DNA from: Allomyces arbusculus | Taxonomy: Eukaryota; Blastocladiomycota; Blastocladiomycetes; Blastocladiales; Blastocladiaceae | Length of the DNA: 64,000 nt | Assembly (NCBI GenBank): GCA_027604705.1 | Contig: JADHYV010000029.1 | Coordinates: 220,794 to 284,793, forward strand | Reading direction: 5' to 3' | Part shown: positions 33,199-42,167 of the stretch, piece after piece | Position numbering within the stretch: the first letter of the stretch is position 1 | How the letters are laid out: every line of letters begins with the position of its first letter | The notes under the pieces: model-generated | Told to the model about the DNA's origin: nothing | Database searches by the model: none | The model's input: the letters and a program-made list of their open reading frames with translations, nothing else | Position numbers and translations under genes: made by a program

Positions 33199-33437
33199 AA
33201 GTGGTGGCACAAGATCAGGGGCCTCAAGCAGTCCAAGGGCCACATCACCATTCTTGTTAGGTGCAGTTTGGCCAGCAAAAAGATGGTGCCACTCTTGGCT
33301 ATCAACAAGTCCAAGGTGCTGTGCCTGCGAAACTATACCTGAAAGGAGCTCAAGCAGGAGCGGTGGAAGGTGTGGTGGCGCTTGAGTGGCGAGGTGTGGA
33401 TGACAGTCCTGTGGTCAGAGTGGCTTAACGGAAAATA
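33199..33437 (+). pseudogene. Decayed pogo/Tigger-type DDE transposase fragment
   Basis: One frame reads GLKQSKGHITILVRCSL, then KKMVPLLAINKSKVLCLR, a stop, and GEVWMTVLWSEWLN. This matches the central part of DDE_1 (pogo/Tigger/jerky) transposases, whose usual wording is K.RITVLL..N..G..KLPPL.IGKS..PR.F followed by WM(T/N)..LF..WL. It carries an internal TGA (33340-33342), and no helix-turn-helix part or catalytic Asp triad could be found around it. It is an inactive remnant. Confidence 0.6.
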
Positions 33438-33448
33438 AACCAAAATAA

Positions 33449-33530
33449 TGCGCGAGGTGAGATTTGAACTTGGGACCTACATTAAGGCCCCAGGCTTGCA
33501 CGGCCCAGGGTGACGAATTTCCAGTGTGAA
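33449..33530 (-). other. tRNA-like 3' half (possible SINE or degenerate tRNA)
   Basis: Read on the minus strand, the segment has a B-box-like AAGTTCAAATCTC followed by CACCTCGCG, and upstream GGCCTAGAGTACAGCG resembles a weak A box. The T-stem does not pair well and no matching 5' acceptor was found, so it is not an intact tRNA. Confidence 0.2.
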
Positions 33531-34012
33531 CGCTGTACTCTAGGCCGAACCCACTGTGTGCCCCCCCCCACGGGAGTGAGCCGAACCAGACGATTAGGGA
33601 AAGAATTAAAGCACATCAGTGGCAGCGACTCACTGATCGCACAAGCGCCACTGTGGGAAATGGAGCTAACTGACGGTGTGTCCAAGAAACACAAGTGCAA
33701 CCATATGCAAGGGCAGCACTGGTCGCACTCAAAGAAGGCAGTCAGGACGCCGTGAAAGAAATCTTCCATGTTTCTAGTTGACATGAAAAGGATCACGTCG
33801 GGCGGCGTGCGTGGGTCTGCACTGGTCGAGCCAGGTCAAGCGACCATAGAAGACAAGCTGGAAACGGAAATGGAACGATTGCGGTTGCGCGCATCACAAG
33901 TCCAACACAAGCCCATGGAAACACACAAACAAGAGCAAGAACAACAAAACGATGCGCGCACGGCAAGAAGAGAACGAGACTGGCAACAGACGACGATGCC
34001 AGCAGTCGGCAT
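33531..34012. other. Intergenic, 3' side of C2H2 copy B
   Basis: 480 bp between the island and the stop of copy B. It includes a run of nine C (about 33562-33570). No gene was recognised. Confidence 0.35.
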
Positions 34013-36562
34013 CTACCTCGTGTCGCCGGCCATATCCTGGTCACTCGACCCGCCCCGACCTCGGCCGTCTCCACCCTGCTCGTCATCGGGCCCACCTGGC
34101 GGCGCACGCGACGGCGCCTTGGCCGCACCACCGCTACTCTCGGCGCGCTTTCGACGTCGTGCCCCACCGCGTCCACCTAACGGCCAGGCCCCACGTGCGC
34201 GCAACGTCGCCGAACACTCTGGGTCGGCATCCAAGTGCCGCTTGAGCGCGTCCTGCCGTGCAAACCCGCGCTTGCATGCGCCGCACTGGTACGGGCACTC
34301 GCCCGAGTGCAGCCGCATGTGCCGCTCGCAATCGTGTTTGCGTGCGAATTGCCGGTCGCAATAGGTGCAGACAAACGGGCGCGCCGACGAGTGGATCTTG
34401 GCGTGCGACTTGAGATTGAATGCGCGCGCAAACGTCTTTGGGCACTGTGGGCACTGGTAGACGCGCGCGCCGTCTTGCGAGTCGGTCGGGCTCGATGCGC
34501 GCGAGGCCGGCGCGGTCGCGGGCGCCGAGGGCGGAGGGGGTGGAGCCGGGGCCGTGGGTGACGCGTAGGATTCGGCCGGATACGCGGCCGGGTAGGGCGA
34601 GTACGTGTAGTCGCCCGCTGGCGGAAGCGGCAGCGGCGGCGGCGGCGGCGGTGGGGGCCCGCGCGCCGTGGCCGCCGTCGGGAGCGAGTCGCGTGCGCCC
34701 GACCGCGACGACGCCGCTGCCGTGCCGTGTGGCGGCAGCGGCGGCGGCGGCGGCGGCGGCGGCGGTCCGTCCATGGGCACCGTCGTGAGCGCCGCAGCGG
34801 ATGGTGGTGGACGTGGTGCGCCGTACTCGGGCGGCACGGCTGGATCGACGACGCCGGGCCACGGCATTGGCGGGGGTGGCGGCGGGTGCGGCAGCCACGC
34901 GCGGTCGTCGTAATACCCAGGATGAACCGCGCCGTACGGGCCCGGGTACCACGCGTGTGGGGGCGGGCCAAGTGGCGGTGGCGGTGGGGGAGGGTACCAC
35001 TCGAACGGTGGAGCCGGACGAGCCGGGTCCTCCCAGTAGGGCGGCGCATACGGCGGCGGGTAGACTGGCGGGTGCGCGAGCGGGTGCCCGTGAACGTGGG
35101 CGGGTGGATAGGGTGCTGGTGGTGGAGGCGGCAATGCAGGCCGGTCACGATCGCGGTCGGCAGTGACATGGGGCCACATGGAAGGCTCGGCAGCATTTCG
35201 TCGGTCCGCGGGTGCAGGCGCGGGACTGGCATGCGCGCCGGGCGCATCGACCGGCGGGACCGCAGCGTGCGGCGGCACGTCAGCGTGCGCGGCAGGGTCG
35301 GGTGGTGTGCGCCAACCGGGGCCCCAGACTGGTGCCCACGGCGACGGCGGCGGCAGGGGAGGAGTCGGCCAGTTGGGCGGGTCGGCGGGCGCAGAAGGTG
35401 GAAGCGCCGGTGGAGGTGGGCGCGGGTCCGGTAAGGGCGGTTGCGGCGGCGGTAAAGGCGCGCGGATCGGCCCGAGCGCGGCGGCGGCGGCGTCGTCGTC
35501 GGCGTCGTCGTCGTCGTGCATGGTGCCGTGCGCGGCGGTTGTGGCGGTTGCCGCGGTCGCGGCCGCTCGCGGCGCCGGCAGGGGCGGCAGCGGATCGGTG
35601 GTGGTGGTGGTCGCTGGTGGCGCGCGGTCACGCTCGCGGCCGCGCTGCTCGCGGTCGACCATGGCCATGGCCGACGTGGCGGCGCACAAACTGCGCGGCG
35701 AGTGCACCGAGTCGCGCGTGGCGGGCGACGGGCGGGCTGACGGCGCCGTGTTGAGCGGCGGTGGTGGCAGGACGGACGGCGCGGAGGCAGCAACACCCGC
35801 ATGGGCAGCCCTCGCGTGCTGGCTGCGCGACGTGGCTCGCGGAGGCACCGGCGCTTCGTTGGCGGCCGTCACGGCTCGGCTGCCCTCGTCGCCGCCAGCA
35901 CGCCCTTCCACCGCCGCGCTGCTGCTGACCACACCACCACCGCCTCCACGGCCAGCACCACCGTCTCTGGGAAGCCGCCACGCCATGGCCAACGACTGTG
36001 ACTGCGGCTGCGACCACCGCGCCTCGTACTCTGCGGGCCCAGAAGGACCCCGTCCGACGTACGCCTCGCGCTCGCCATTCGCGACCGCGTCATTCGGCCA
36101 CCATCCCGGCGCACGGCCGCTCCACGCCATTTCGTGCGGCCCACGTGCGCGGTGCTCGACTGGATGAGAACGCTGCGCGGCACCTTCGGCTTCCGCATCT
36201 GCACCGGCACGCCGCCAATCGTACCGCGGCGGGGCGGCGTGCGGCCACGCGCGCGGATAGTACGGATTACCCGCCCAGGGGCCAGGCGGCCACCCGGGCG
36301 GCGGCGGCGGCGGCGGCGGCGGGGGTTGCGCGCGGCGCGCGCGGTGGAGGTCGTCAGTGAGGTCTTCGTCGTCTTCGAGACGCTGCGCGGCGCGAGGCGG
36401 TCGGTCGTCGTGTCCAGGACCGGGATGGTGGTGCGGCGGTGGTGGCGGGAGGGAAGGGGCCAGCAGCGGCACGCGAGGCGCGTCGGGCCACGGTCCCGCG
36501 GGTGGAGGTAGACCGCGTGCAGGTGGGCCGGGCGGCAACGGCGGCGGGCGAGACGGGTCCAT
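34013..36562 (-). CDS. Crz1-like three-finger C2H2 transcription factor, copy B
   Basis: An intronless frame of 849 residues starting MDPSRPPPLPPGPP. It has a very long Pro/Ala/His/Tyr-rich N-terminal region (poly-Pro runs throughout), then three fingers at about residues 705-785: YQCPQCPKTFARAFNLKSH, FVCTYCDRQFARKHDCERH and YQCGACKRGFARQDALKRH, whose last ligand is Cys. The finger block is nearly the same as in copy A (28338-30137), including RAFNLKSHAK, FARKHDC and the C2HC third finger, whereas the low-complexity parts have diverged. Both lie on the same strand about 4 kb apart, consistent with an old tandem duplication. A Gly/Arg/Lys-rich tail may hold the nuclear localisation signal. Confidence 0.87.
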   Translation of the reverse strand: MDPSRPPPLPPGPPARGLPPPAGPWPDAPRVPLLAPSLPPPPPHHHPGPGHDDRPPRAAQRLEDDEDLTDDLHRARRAQPPPPPPPPPPGWPPGPWAGNPYYPRAWPHAAPPRYDWRRAGADAEAEGAAQRSHPVEHRARGPHEMAWSGRAPGWWPNDAVANGEREAYVGRGPSGPAEYEARWSQPQSQSLAMAWRLPRDGGAGRGGGGGVVSSSAAVEGRAGGDEGSRAVTAANEAPVPPRATSRSQHARAAHAGVAASAPSVLPPPPLNTAPSARPSPATRDSVHSPRSLCAATSAMAMVDREQRGRERDRAPPATTTTTDPLPPLPAPRAAATAATATTAAHGTMHDDDDADDDAAAAALGPIRAPLPPPQPPLPDPRPPPPALPPSAPADPPNWPTPPLPPPSPWAPVWGPGWRTPPDPAAHADVPPHAAVPPVDAPGAHASPAPAPADRRNAAEPSMWPHVTADRDRDRPALPPPPPAPYPPAHVHGHPLAHPPVYPPPYAPPYWEDPARPAPPFEWYPPPPPPPLGPPPHAWYPGPYGAVHPGYYDDRAWLPHPPPPPPMPWPGVVDPAVPPEYGAPRPPPSAAALTTVPMDGPPPPPPPPPLPPHGTAAASSRSGARDSLPTAATARGPPPPPPPPLPLPPAGDYTYSPYPAAYPAESYASPTAPAPPPPPSAPATAPASRASSPTDSQDGARVYQCPQCPKTFARAFNLKSHAKIHSSARPFVCTYCDRQFARKHDCERHMRLHSGECPYQCGACKRGFARQDALKRHLDADPECSATLRARGAWPLGGRGGARRRKRAESSGGAAKAPSRAPPGGPDDEQGGDGRGRGGSSDQDMAGDTR

Positions 36563-39440
36563 AGTGATGGTCGGCCGGCGGCAGTTGGTTGAGCGCGTGG
36601 GCGCCGTTGAAGTACGCCGCGGTCGAGAGGTTGAACGGTCGAGCTTGCCCCGCGTGAACGAGAACGAGGACGAGAACGTGGGCGCGCCGACCGCGACAAC
36701 GAGCTTGCCGAATCGCCAGCGGCCGGTCGCCGTGTGTTGCGGATCTTGACAGGACCGGACTTCGGCGAGAGCTTGGAGCAGGGACGATGGTGTGGGCGCT
36801 CACCAGGTCCGACGCGTCGGCAGGTGCTTGGCCCACTTCACTTTCCGACTCGTGCGGGCACGATCCACGGCTACACAAACGCCAACCGAACCGGCAAGAC
36901 GAGGATCATCGTCGTCGTCAGTCGGGTTGGTTCGGGGCTCGTCGGACGACGCGCGCGTCAACGTCGCGTCGCGTCGGGTAGCGAGGCGAGGTGAGGCGAG
37001 GAGCCAGGCACCAAACAAAAACGAAACCAAAAACAACAAGAGGTTGAAAAACAACCACAACGCGCGCTGAACACAATCAACGAGACCAGGAGAGGGAGAG
37101 CGGGACGCGATTCCTCTACAACCAGGGTTGGCCGACAAGGCGTGCCGCGCGCCCACCTGCGGCACCGCGCGCGCTGGCGTGACCTCGACATGGATCGTGG
37201 CAGAGCAAAGCCAGCGCACACCAACTCGACAGCCGCCTGTCACCGCCGAGGGTTCAAGGAGGAGGCGCGGATCGGACGGAACGGTGTGCGCGGGTCGGCC
37301 TGCCGCACACGCACGAGGCTGCAGCACAGCCCGCGACGAGGCGCTATGGACGCGCAGCGTGTGTTCCCAACGACGCAGCATAATGATAAATGCACGCACG
37401 CACGGCTCGAGAGTAACGACGACAAGACGCCGATGGGGAGAGAGGAGAAGAGAGGAGAGAGAGAGCGCGCGCCGCCGCCGCGATCGGAACGACTTGGCGC
37501 ACAGCACCCACCACGCGACCGACCGCACCGACTGCAACCACGCAACCACCGCACCGCCAACCAACCTCGTCCACGCCAGTCCTAACCGCTACCGCAACGG
37601 AAAATCCGGACGCCCGGGCGGCAGGCACAGGCTGTCGACGACGACACGGCCTCCGGCTCGTCCCGGCCGCCACGCGTGCTCGACCTCTGGGCCCGACACA
37701 GCCCGAACGGGCGGAGCAGCTTGTCCCGACAGCGTGCGAATGCCAGCAAAGCGTGCTCGCGCGTCGCGCCCGATCATCCGCTCCACCCTGCCCATGGTGG
37801 CGTCCCCGCGCGGCGTCATGCGCGTCACCACGTATCAGCACGCGTCGGTTGCCACCGATGCACGTTGCACGCACACCAACAGCACACGGCGGCAACGAGC
37901 AAGAGGGAGCGCGCGGAGTCGGATCCCCGTCGCGGTCGGTCATGGCGTCGGCACCACACATTCGTGTCGACGATCAAAGCGGGCACGAGCAGGCATGCGA
38001 TGCGACGCGACGCGACGCGAAACGCAACTGCTGCCTATCCCCTCCGCCTGCCGACACTGACCGGCCGCGACAGCTCAAACCGGGCAAAGCCGACCTGGAC
38101 GCGGCGACAGAACTCGCACCTTCCCGCCTGCGCCCACCACACGCACATCTCGGAACAGGGGCACACGAGGTTCGCGGTGAAGTTGCGCGAGTGGAGGGAT
38201 GGGCAACCGAGATGCTGACCGCCCGCGAACGGGTCGACGAGGAGGGAACGCGGCAGACAGGACGGGAGACACGCAACGACGGCACAACCACGTTGCTCGG
38301 GCAGATGAACGGCGGCAGCGTGCCAAGGTCGGGGCGGTGGGTGACCGTGATCCGCGAGTAGGAACGGCGAGCGGGACGCGGCGAGCGGAGAGCGGCGAGC
38401 GGCAAGCAAAGAACGAAAGAAAGGAAAAAGCAACGTGTGAGGAAGAGAGCAGTCGACGCACCTGATCCAAATCGTGGCGAGCAGCCGACGGCACGGGTCG
38501 GTCGAGAGGCCCGTGCACGAGAGCGAGAGTATCGGCGCGCGAGCGAGGCGAGAGTGGGGACGACGAGGCCACGGAGAGACCGGGCGTGGGCGGCGAGCAC
38601 ACGACGGGGCGCAAATGCGAGAGAATAAGCCGATCGGCCGGGACCGGGCGCTTCTTGTCCACTTGTGTACGACGACCCGACTGGCAGCGACACGGCGCAT
38701 ACACCACCACGGCACTTGCCAGGCGCCCTCCCAAACCAGCCCACAGCTACTACCACCCCTCGACTGCGACCGACCGCACGTCGCTATCCATACCGGGCAT
38801 GTGGGAGGGACGCAGTGACGACCGCAGCGTCACGATCCGGCTGCCTTGGCACCTCGTTTTCGGTCTTGGCTGCGCCCGTTACCCACCCTACCAAGCGTGC
38901 GCACAGCTCACCCCCTCGCACACGGCCGTGCGCTCGTGCTGGCGACCAGAAAAAAAAACAGCAAGACTAGGTTGGCCGTCGAGCCGCGCTCCTTGATGGC
39001 CACTCTCGCTTAGAGCACCGTCTCTTGCCTGTCGGAAGAGAACCGCGTCAGATCTGTTGCGCACGGGCAACTGCGGAGCCGGCTTGGGTTTGGGCGCCGG
39101 GACGAATGCGCAGCGCGCTGCTCCGTGCAGGGCAGGCAGATGGCGACACTTGTGCTAATGAGGTCGTTTGGTTCGGTGAGACCAGGCTGGTCAAAACACA
39201 TCAATGGGCCTGCTGTTCGCACAGATCAACAAAAACGCCGCAAAACCGACGCGCGATTCGCCAAATATGGGAACAAAACGCACCGTAATCCACGTCACCG
39301 TGCGTCGGCGACGTGGTGGAGGGTGCGAGGCGCAATCGTGAGGTCACATCACCTAACATGGCCAGCCGATCCGCGCTGGCCGACAATCCACGACGACCGA
39401 CTGGCGGCTGTCCACTGGGTGGTCAGCGTGCGGAGTGGGG

Positions 39441-39950
39441 TTGACGTACTGGTCGCAAGCACAGAGCCGGCAGGAGCCAGCCATGCAAGAGCAGTCGCCG
39501 TGTGCAAGGATGCACCACGATCGGTCCGCGGCGTGGCCTGCCACAACGCTGCGCCCGATGCGGCTCGCCATGGCGACGACCACATCGTGCACAAACAATT
39601 CATCATCGTCGTCGTGCTGGTCGCGAGGTCGGAACCGGTGGGGGCCAGCTGCGCGAGAGAAATGGCCCTGTCGCGGCACACACGAGCGCCGACCCGGTTC
39701 GCCACGGTGCCACCACAGATTGGCTTGTTACGACGACGACTACACCGTGCAGGAAGCGGTCCTCCTCATCGTCGCCGTGGCCGAAGCGGTTGGACGCCCG
39801 CCGAGCGAAAATGGCAATGCCCCCGCCGTGAGCGAGGTTCCGACGTGGTTCGCCACGTCAATGCCGCAGCAGACGCAGCTCGTCGGAACCACGTCCGTAC
39901 CGTCCAGGACGTGCAGGTCGCCGTTTCTGTTGCCGTCGACCATCGTTGAG
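39441..39950. repeat. Diverged tandem repeat, about three ~160-bp units
   Basis: Units begin near 39441, 39613 and 39775. Shared landmarks are CTGGTCGC(G/A)A and GGCCAGC or GCCAGCC near the unit start, GGTTCGCCAC or GGCTCGCCAT in the middle and CTCATCGTCG or ATCATCGTCG at the end. In one plus frame, units 1 and 3 give similar peptides (DAARHGDDHIVHKQF and DAARRNHVRTVQDVQ). Divergence is high, so it is an old repeat or a decayed repeat-protein gene. Confidence 0.35.
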
Positions 39951-41467
39951 CGCCGGTCTCGGTATGTAGGAGTGCGCCCGACACGAGTCCAGGTTTGTGA
40001 ACCAACCAGTGGAGCGATTGCCCACATGACCATTCGACACAAAGGCTGCCGCGCACCATCACTCGGCGAAGCACTGTAACCGGTTGCGGGTGGCCCACGT
40101 TGAGAAATCGCAAACCGGAACAGTTCTGATTGAACGAAAGCGAGTGAGCGAGCAGGTCGCCCCGTTAGCGGCGCACAGATGGCAAAGCGCGCGAAAATGG
40201 CGTTCGACCTTGGTCTGGGCACAATTCACCAGCGCGAGGACGAACCGCGACCTGGTCCATCGTGTTCCCGTCTCGTTCGTTGCATCGCTGCCGGTCGCCG
40301 GCCCGAGCAGTGCGTCGGTGCGCGTCGAGCGCAGGATAGTTGCGTTTTGGGTCGCAGCGCCGTGGTGACCTCTACGCACGGCACACTGCGATTCGCGTTG
40401 CGCTGATGTGCACGGCCAACGACGCGGACTGCGGTGCCGTGTCGGCTTGCACGAGTACGCAATACCGTGTACAGTGCGCCGATGCCCTGGGACAAGGGGT
40501 GAGCACGCGATGATCAGCGACCTAATTCACGGCAGTGGCCAGCACCGGAAGAACGGGGGAGGGGGGGAGGGGGGACGACCAAGCGATACAACCTTGACGA
40601 CGGTTCGCGCGTGCACTTGAGCCGCACATGGCAAACGACCAAAATTTCGACAGGGTCTGCCGGTTCATGAGCGTGCGCGAGCATAGGTCGTGGTCGCCGA
40701 GTGGTTGATGTTGCGCACAAGATCCTTGCCGAGCCATCACGCTTGACACTTGACCGTCATGGGGTTGTCGGCAAACATATCTGCGTCTTGAGCAGCAGAT
40801 GAGCAGTCTCCAGCCCAAAGCGGAGCGTCTGACGACCAGAGTCGTTGTGGGCAAACTTGTCCGGCCTGTTGCCGCCTCGACGAGCCTCGAAAGTGTTCAC
40901 GAGCGTGGACTGAGCATCTGAAATCATCAAAGGTCGTGTCGTATCAGGTCGAAGTGAGGCAGCAGCAGCGACGGTATATTGGTCAAAGTCGATATTGAAT
41001 CCATGGAGAGAGAGCAAACGAACAATCACTGACAACGGCCAGTCCGACCGACCAGCTGACCGCCCACAGCGCGCGCGCACAGGAGCGCTGGTACTTGGCA
41101 AATGAAAAACGCCCAAGGCGAACCGAGGCGGGAGCGATTGAAGAGCTCTTGCCGTGGCGTACGGTTGCGCCCAACCTGTTCCCGTGGGCTGGGATGCGGG
41201 TTGGTCGGCCATTGTGCCCGCGGCACCAAGGCGGATCCGGGGGCAGATCCCGCCTCCGTTGCGGGCACAGGTCGGGTGCCACAAGGAGCGATCCCGGCCT
41301 GTGCTGTCGTTGTCATGTCGCGGACGTGGGGGTCGACCATATCTTCTCGTCGACTGGTGCTTGTGGTGCGCGAGCGCGCGTCTCTGCTTGATGCGATGGT
41401 GTTCCATGAGACTCGCAACTTGCTGGCGGCTGGTTGGTTGGTCAGATCGGTCGGTTATGGGGTCGTG

Positions 41468-41491
41468 CTGCTGCTGCTGCTGCTGCTGCTG
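41468..41491. repeat. (CTG)8 microsatellite
   Basis: Eight uninterrupted CTG units followed by imperfect CTG/TTG copies to about 41517. On the minus strand they read as a poly-Gln run in a frame I do not believe is a gene. Confidence 0.8.
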
Positions 41492-42167
41492 CGATTGCTG
41501 CCGCTGTTGCTGCTGGTCTGTCGAGAAGAGAGAGTTGACTCGCTGAGTGCTGCAGACTGGAAAGAGAGCGAGGAGAGCATGCCGGGCAACGCCGTCGCTC
41601 TCTTTCGACTCCACCGTCCGCGTGCGCGTGCGCCCGTTGGTCGGTTGCCGCGGCGGCGTCCGCGGGCGTGCGTGCAGGGCGGGGGAAGCGGAAGCGTTGG
41701 CGCTCCGAGCGAAGTCGAGCGAACCGGGGATCATGGATTGCATGACGCCGGGTCGAGCTTCGATCTCACGCTCTGCATGATCGCCCCTTCGATCACGCAC
41801 TTGCCACGCTCCTGCCTCCCTCGCCGCCCCCTGTGCCACCGCGCTCACCGTGGGTCATGTCTACGCTGGTCGTTTTGGTTGTCGTGGGAGGGTGGACGAC
41901 GCTGACCTGCGACCGCTGGCCTTGACGACAACGGCGACCGAAAAGACCACGACCAAAAGCTTGAAACCGCCAACCATATGTACTTGGGTTTGTTTACCGT
42001 GTTTTTGGGTCTTTTCACTATTTCCATGTTTGTGGTGGGCTGGGGGGAAGGGCACCACACCGCTCCGACGTCCGCGTGCGCGTGCGCGAGCACGTCGGAA
42101 CCGAGTTCCCGACGGAAACCTGGGGCTCGCGGCGCGGCGACTCATCCCACCTACTCTCTCTCCCCGA

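Larger units (their letters stand above)
31600..33450. mobile_element. AT-richer island with transposon remnants
   Basis: This stretch is visibly lower in GC than its neighbours (parts near 32.5-32.9 kb are about 40% GC by rough count). It lacks the GC-biased third positions of local genes and contains coding-like fragments unrelated to the host genes, including a pogo-type transposase piece. I could not find terminal inverted repeats or target-site duplications by eye. It reads as one or more decayed insertions. Confidence 0.5.
36563..42167. other. 5.6-kb gene-poor region
   Basis: No convincing gene on either strand. The first ~1 kb is probably leader and promoter of C2H2 copy B; the last few hundred bases are the PAN3 3' flank. 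Frames of 100-360 residues exist but are Arg/Ala/Ser-rich shadows with no family resemblance. Visible structures are short GCGAC direct repeats near 38.0 kb, a diverged tandem repeat at 39.4-39.95 kb and a CTG microsatellite at 41.47 kb. Confidence 0.4.

Noticed and set aside
37128-38756. Several overlapping 180-310-residue open frames on both strands
   Set aside because: They overlap in multiple frames, are dominated by Arg/Ala/Ser/Thr, and contain no motif or splice pattern that extends them; typical of GC-rich noncoding sequence.
40757-41848. 363-residue minus frame with a poly-Gln run
   Set aside because: The Gln run is only the CTG microsatellite; the remainder has no domain character, and overlapping plus frames are equally long.
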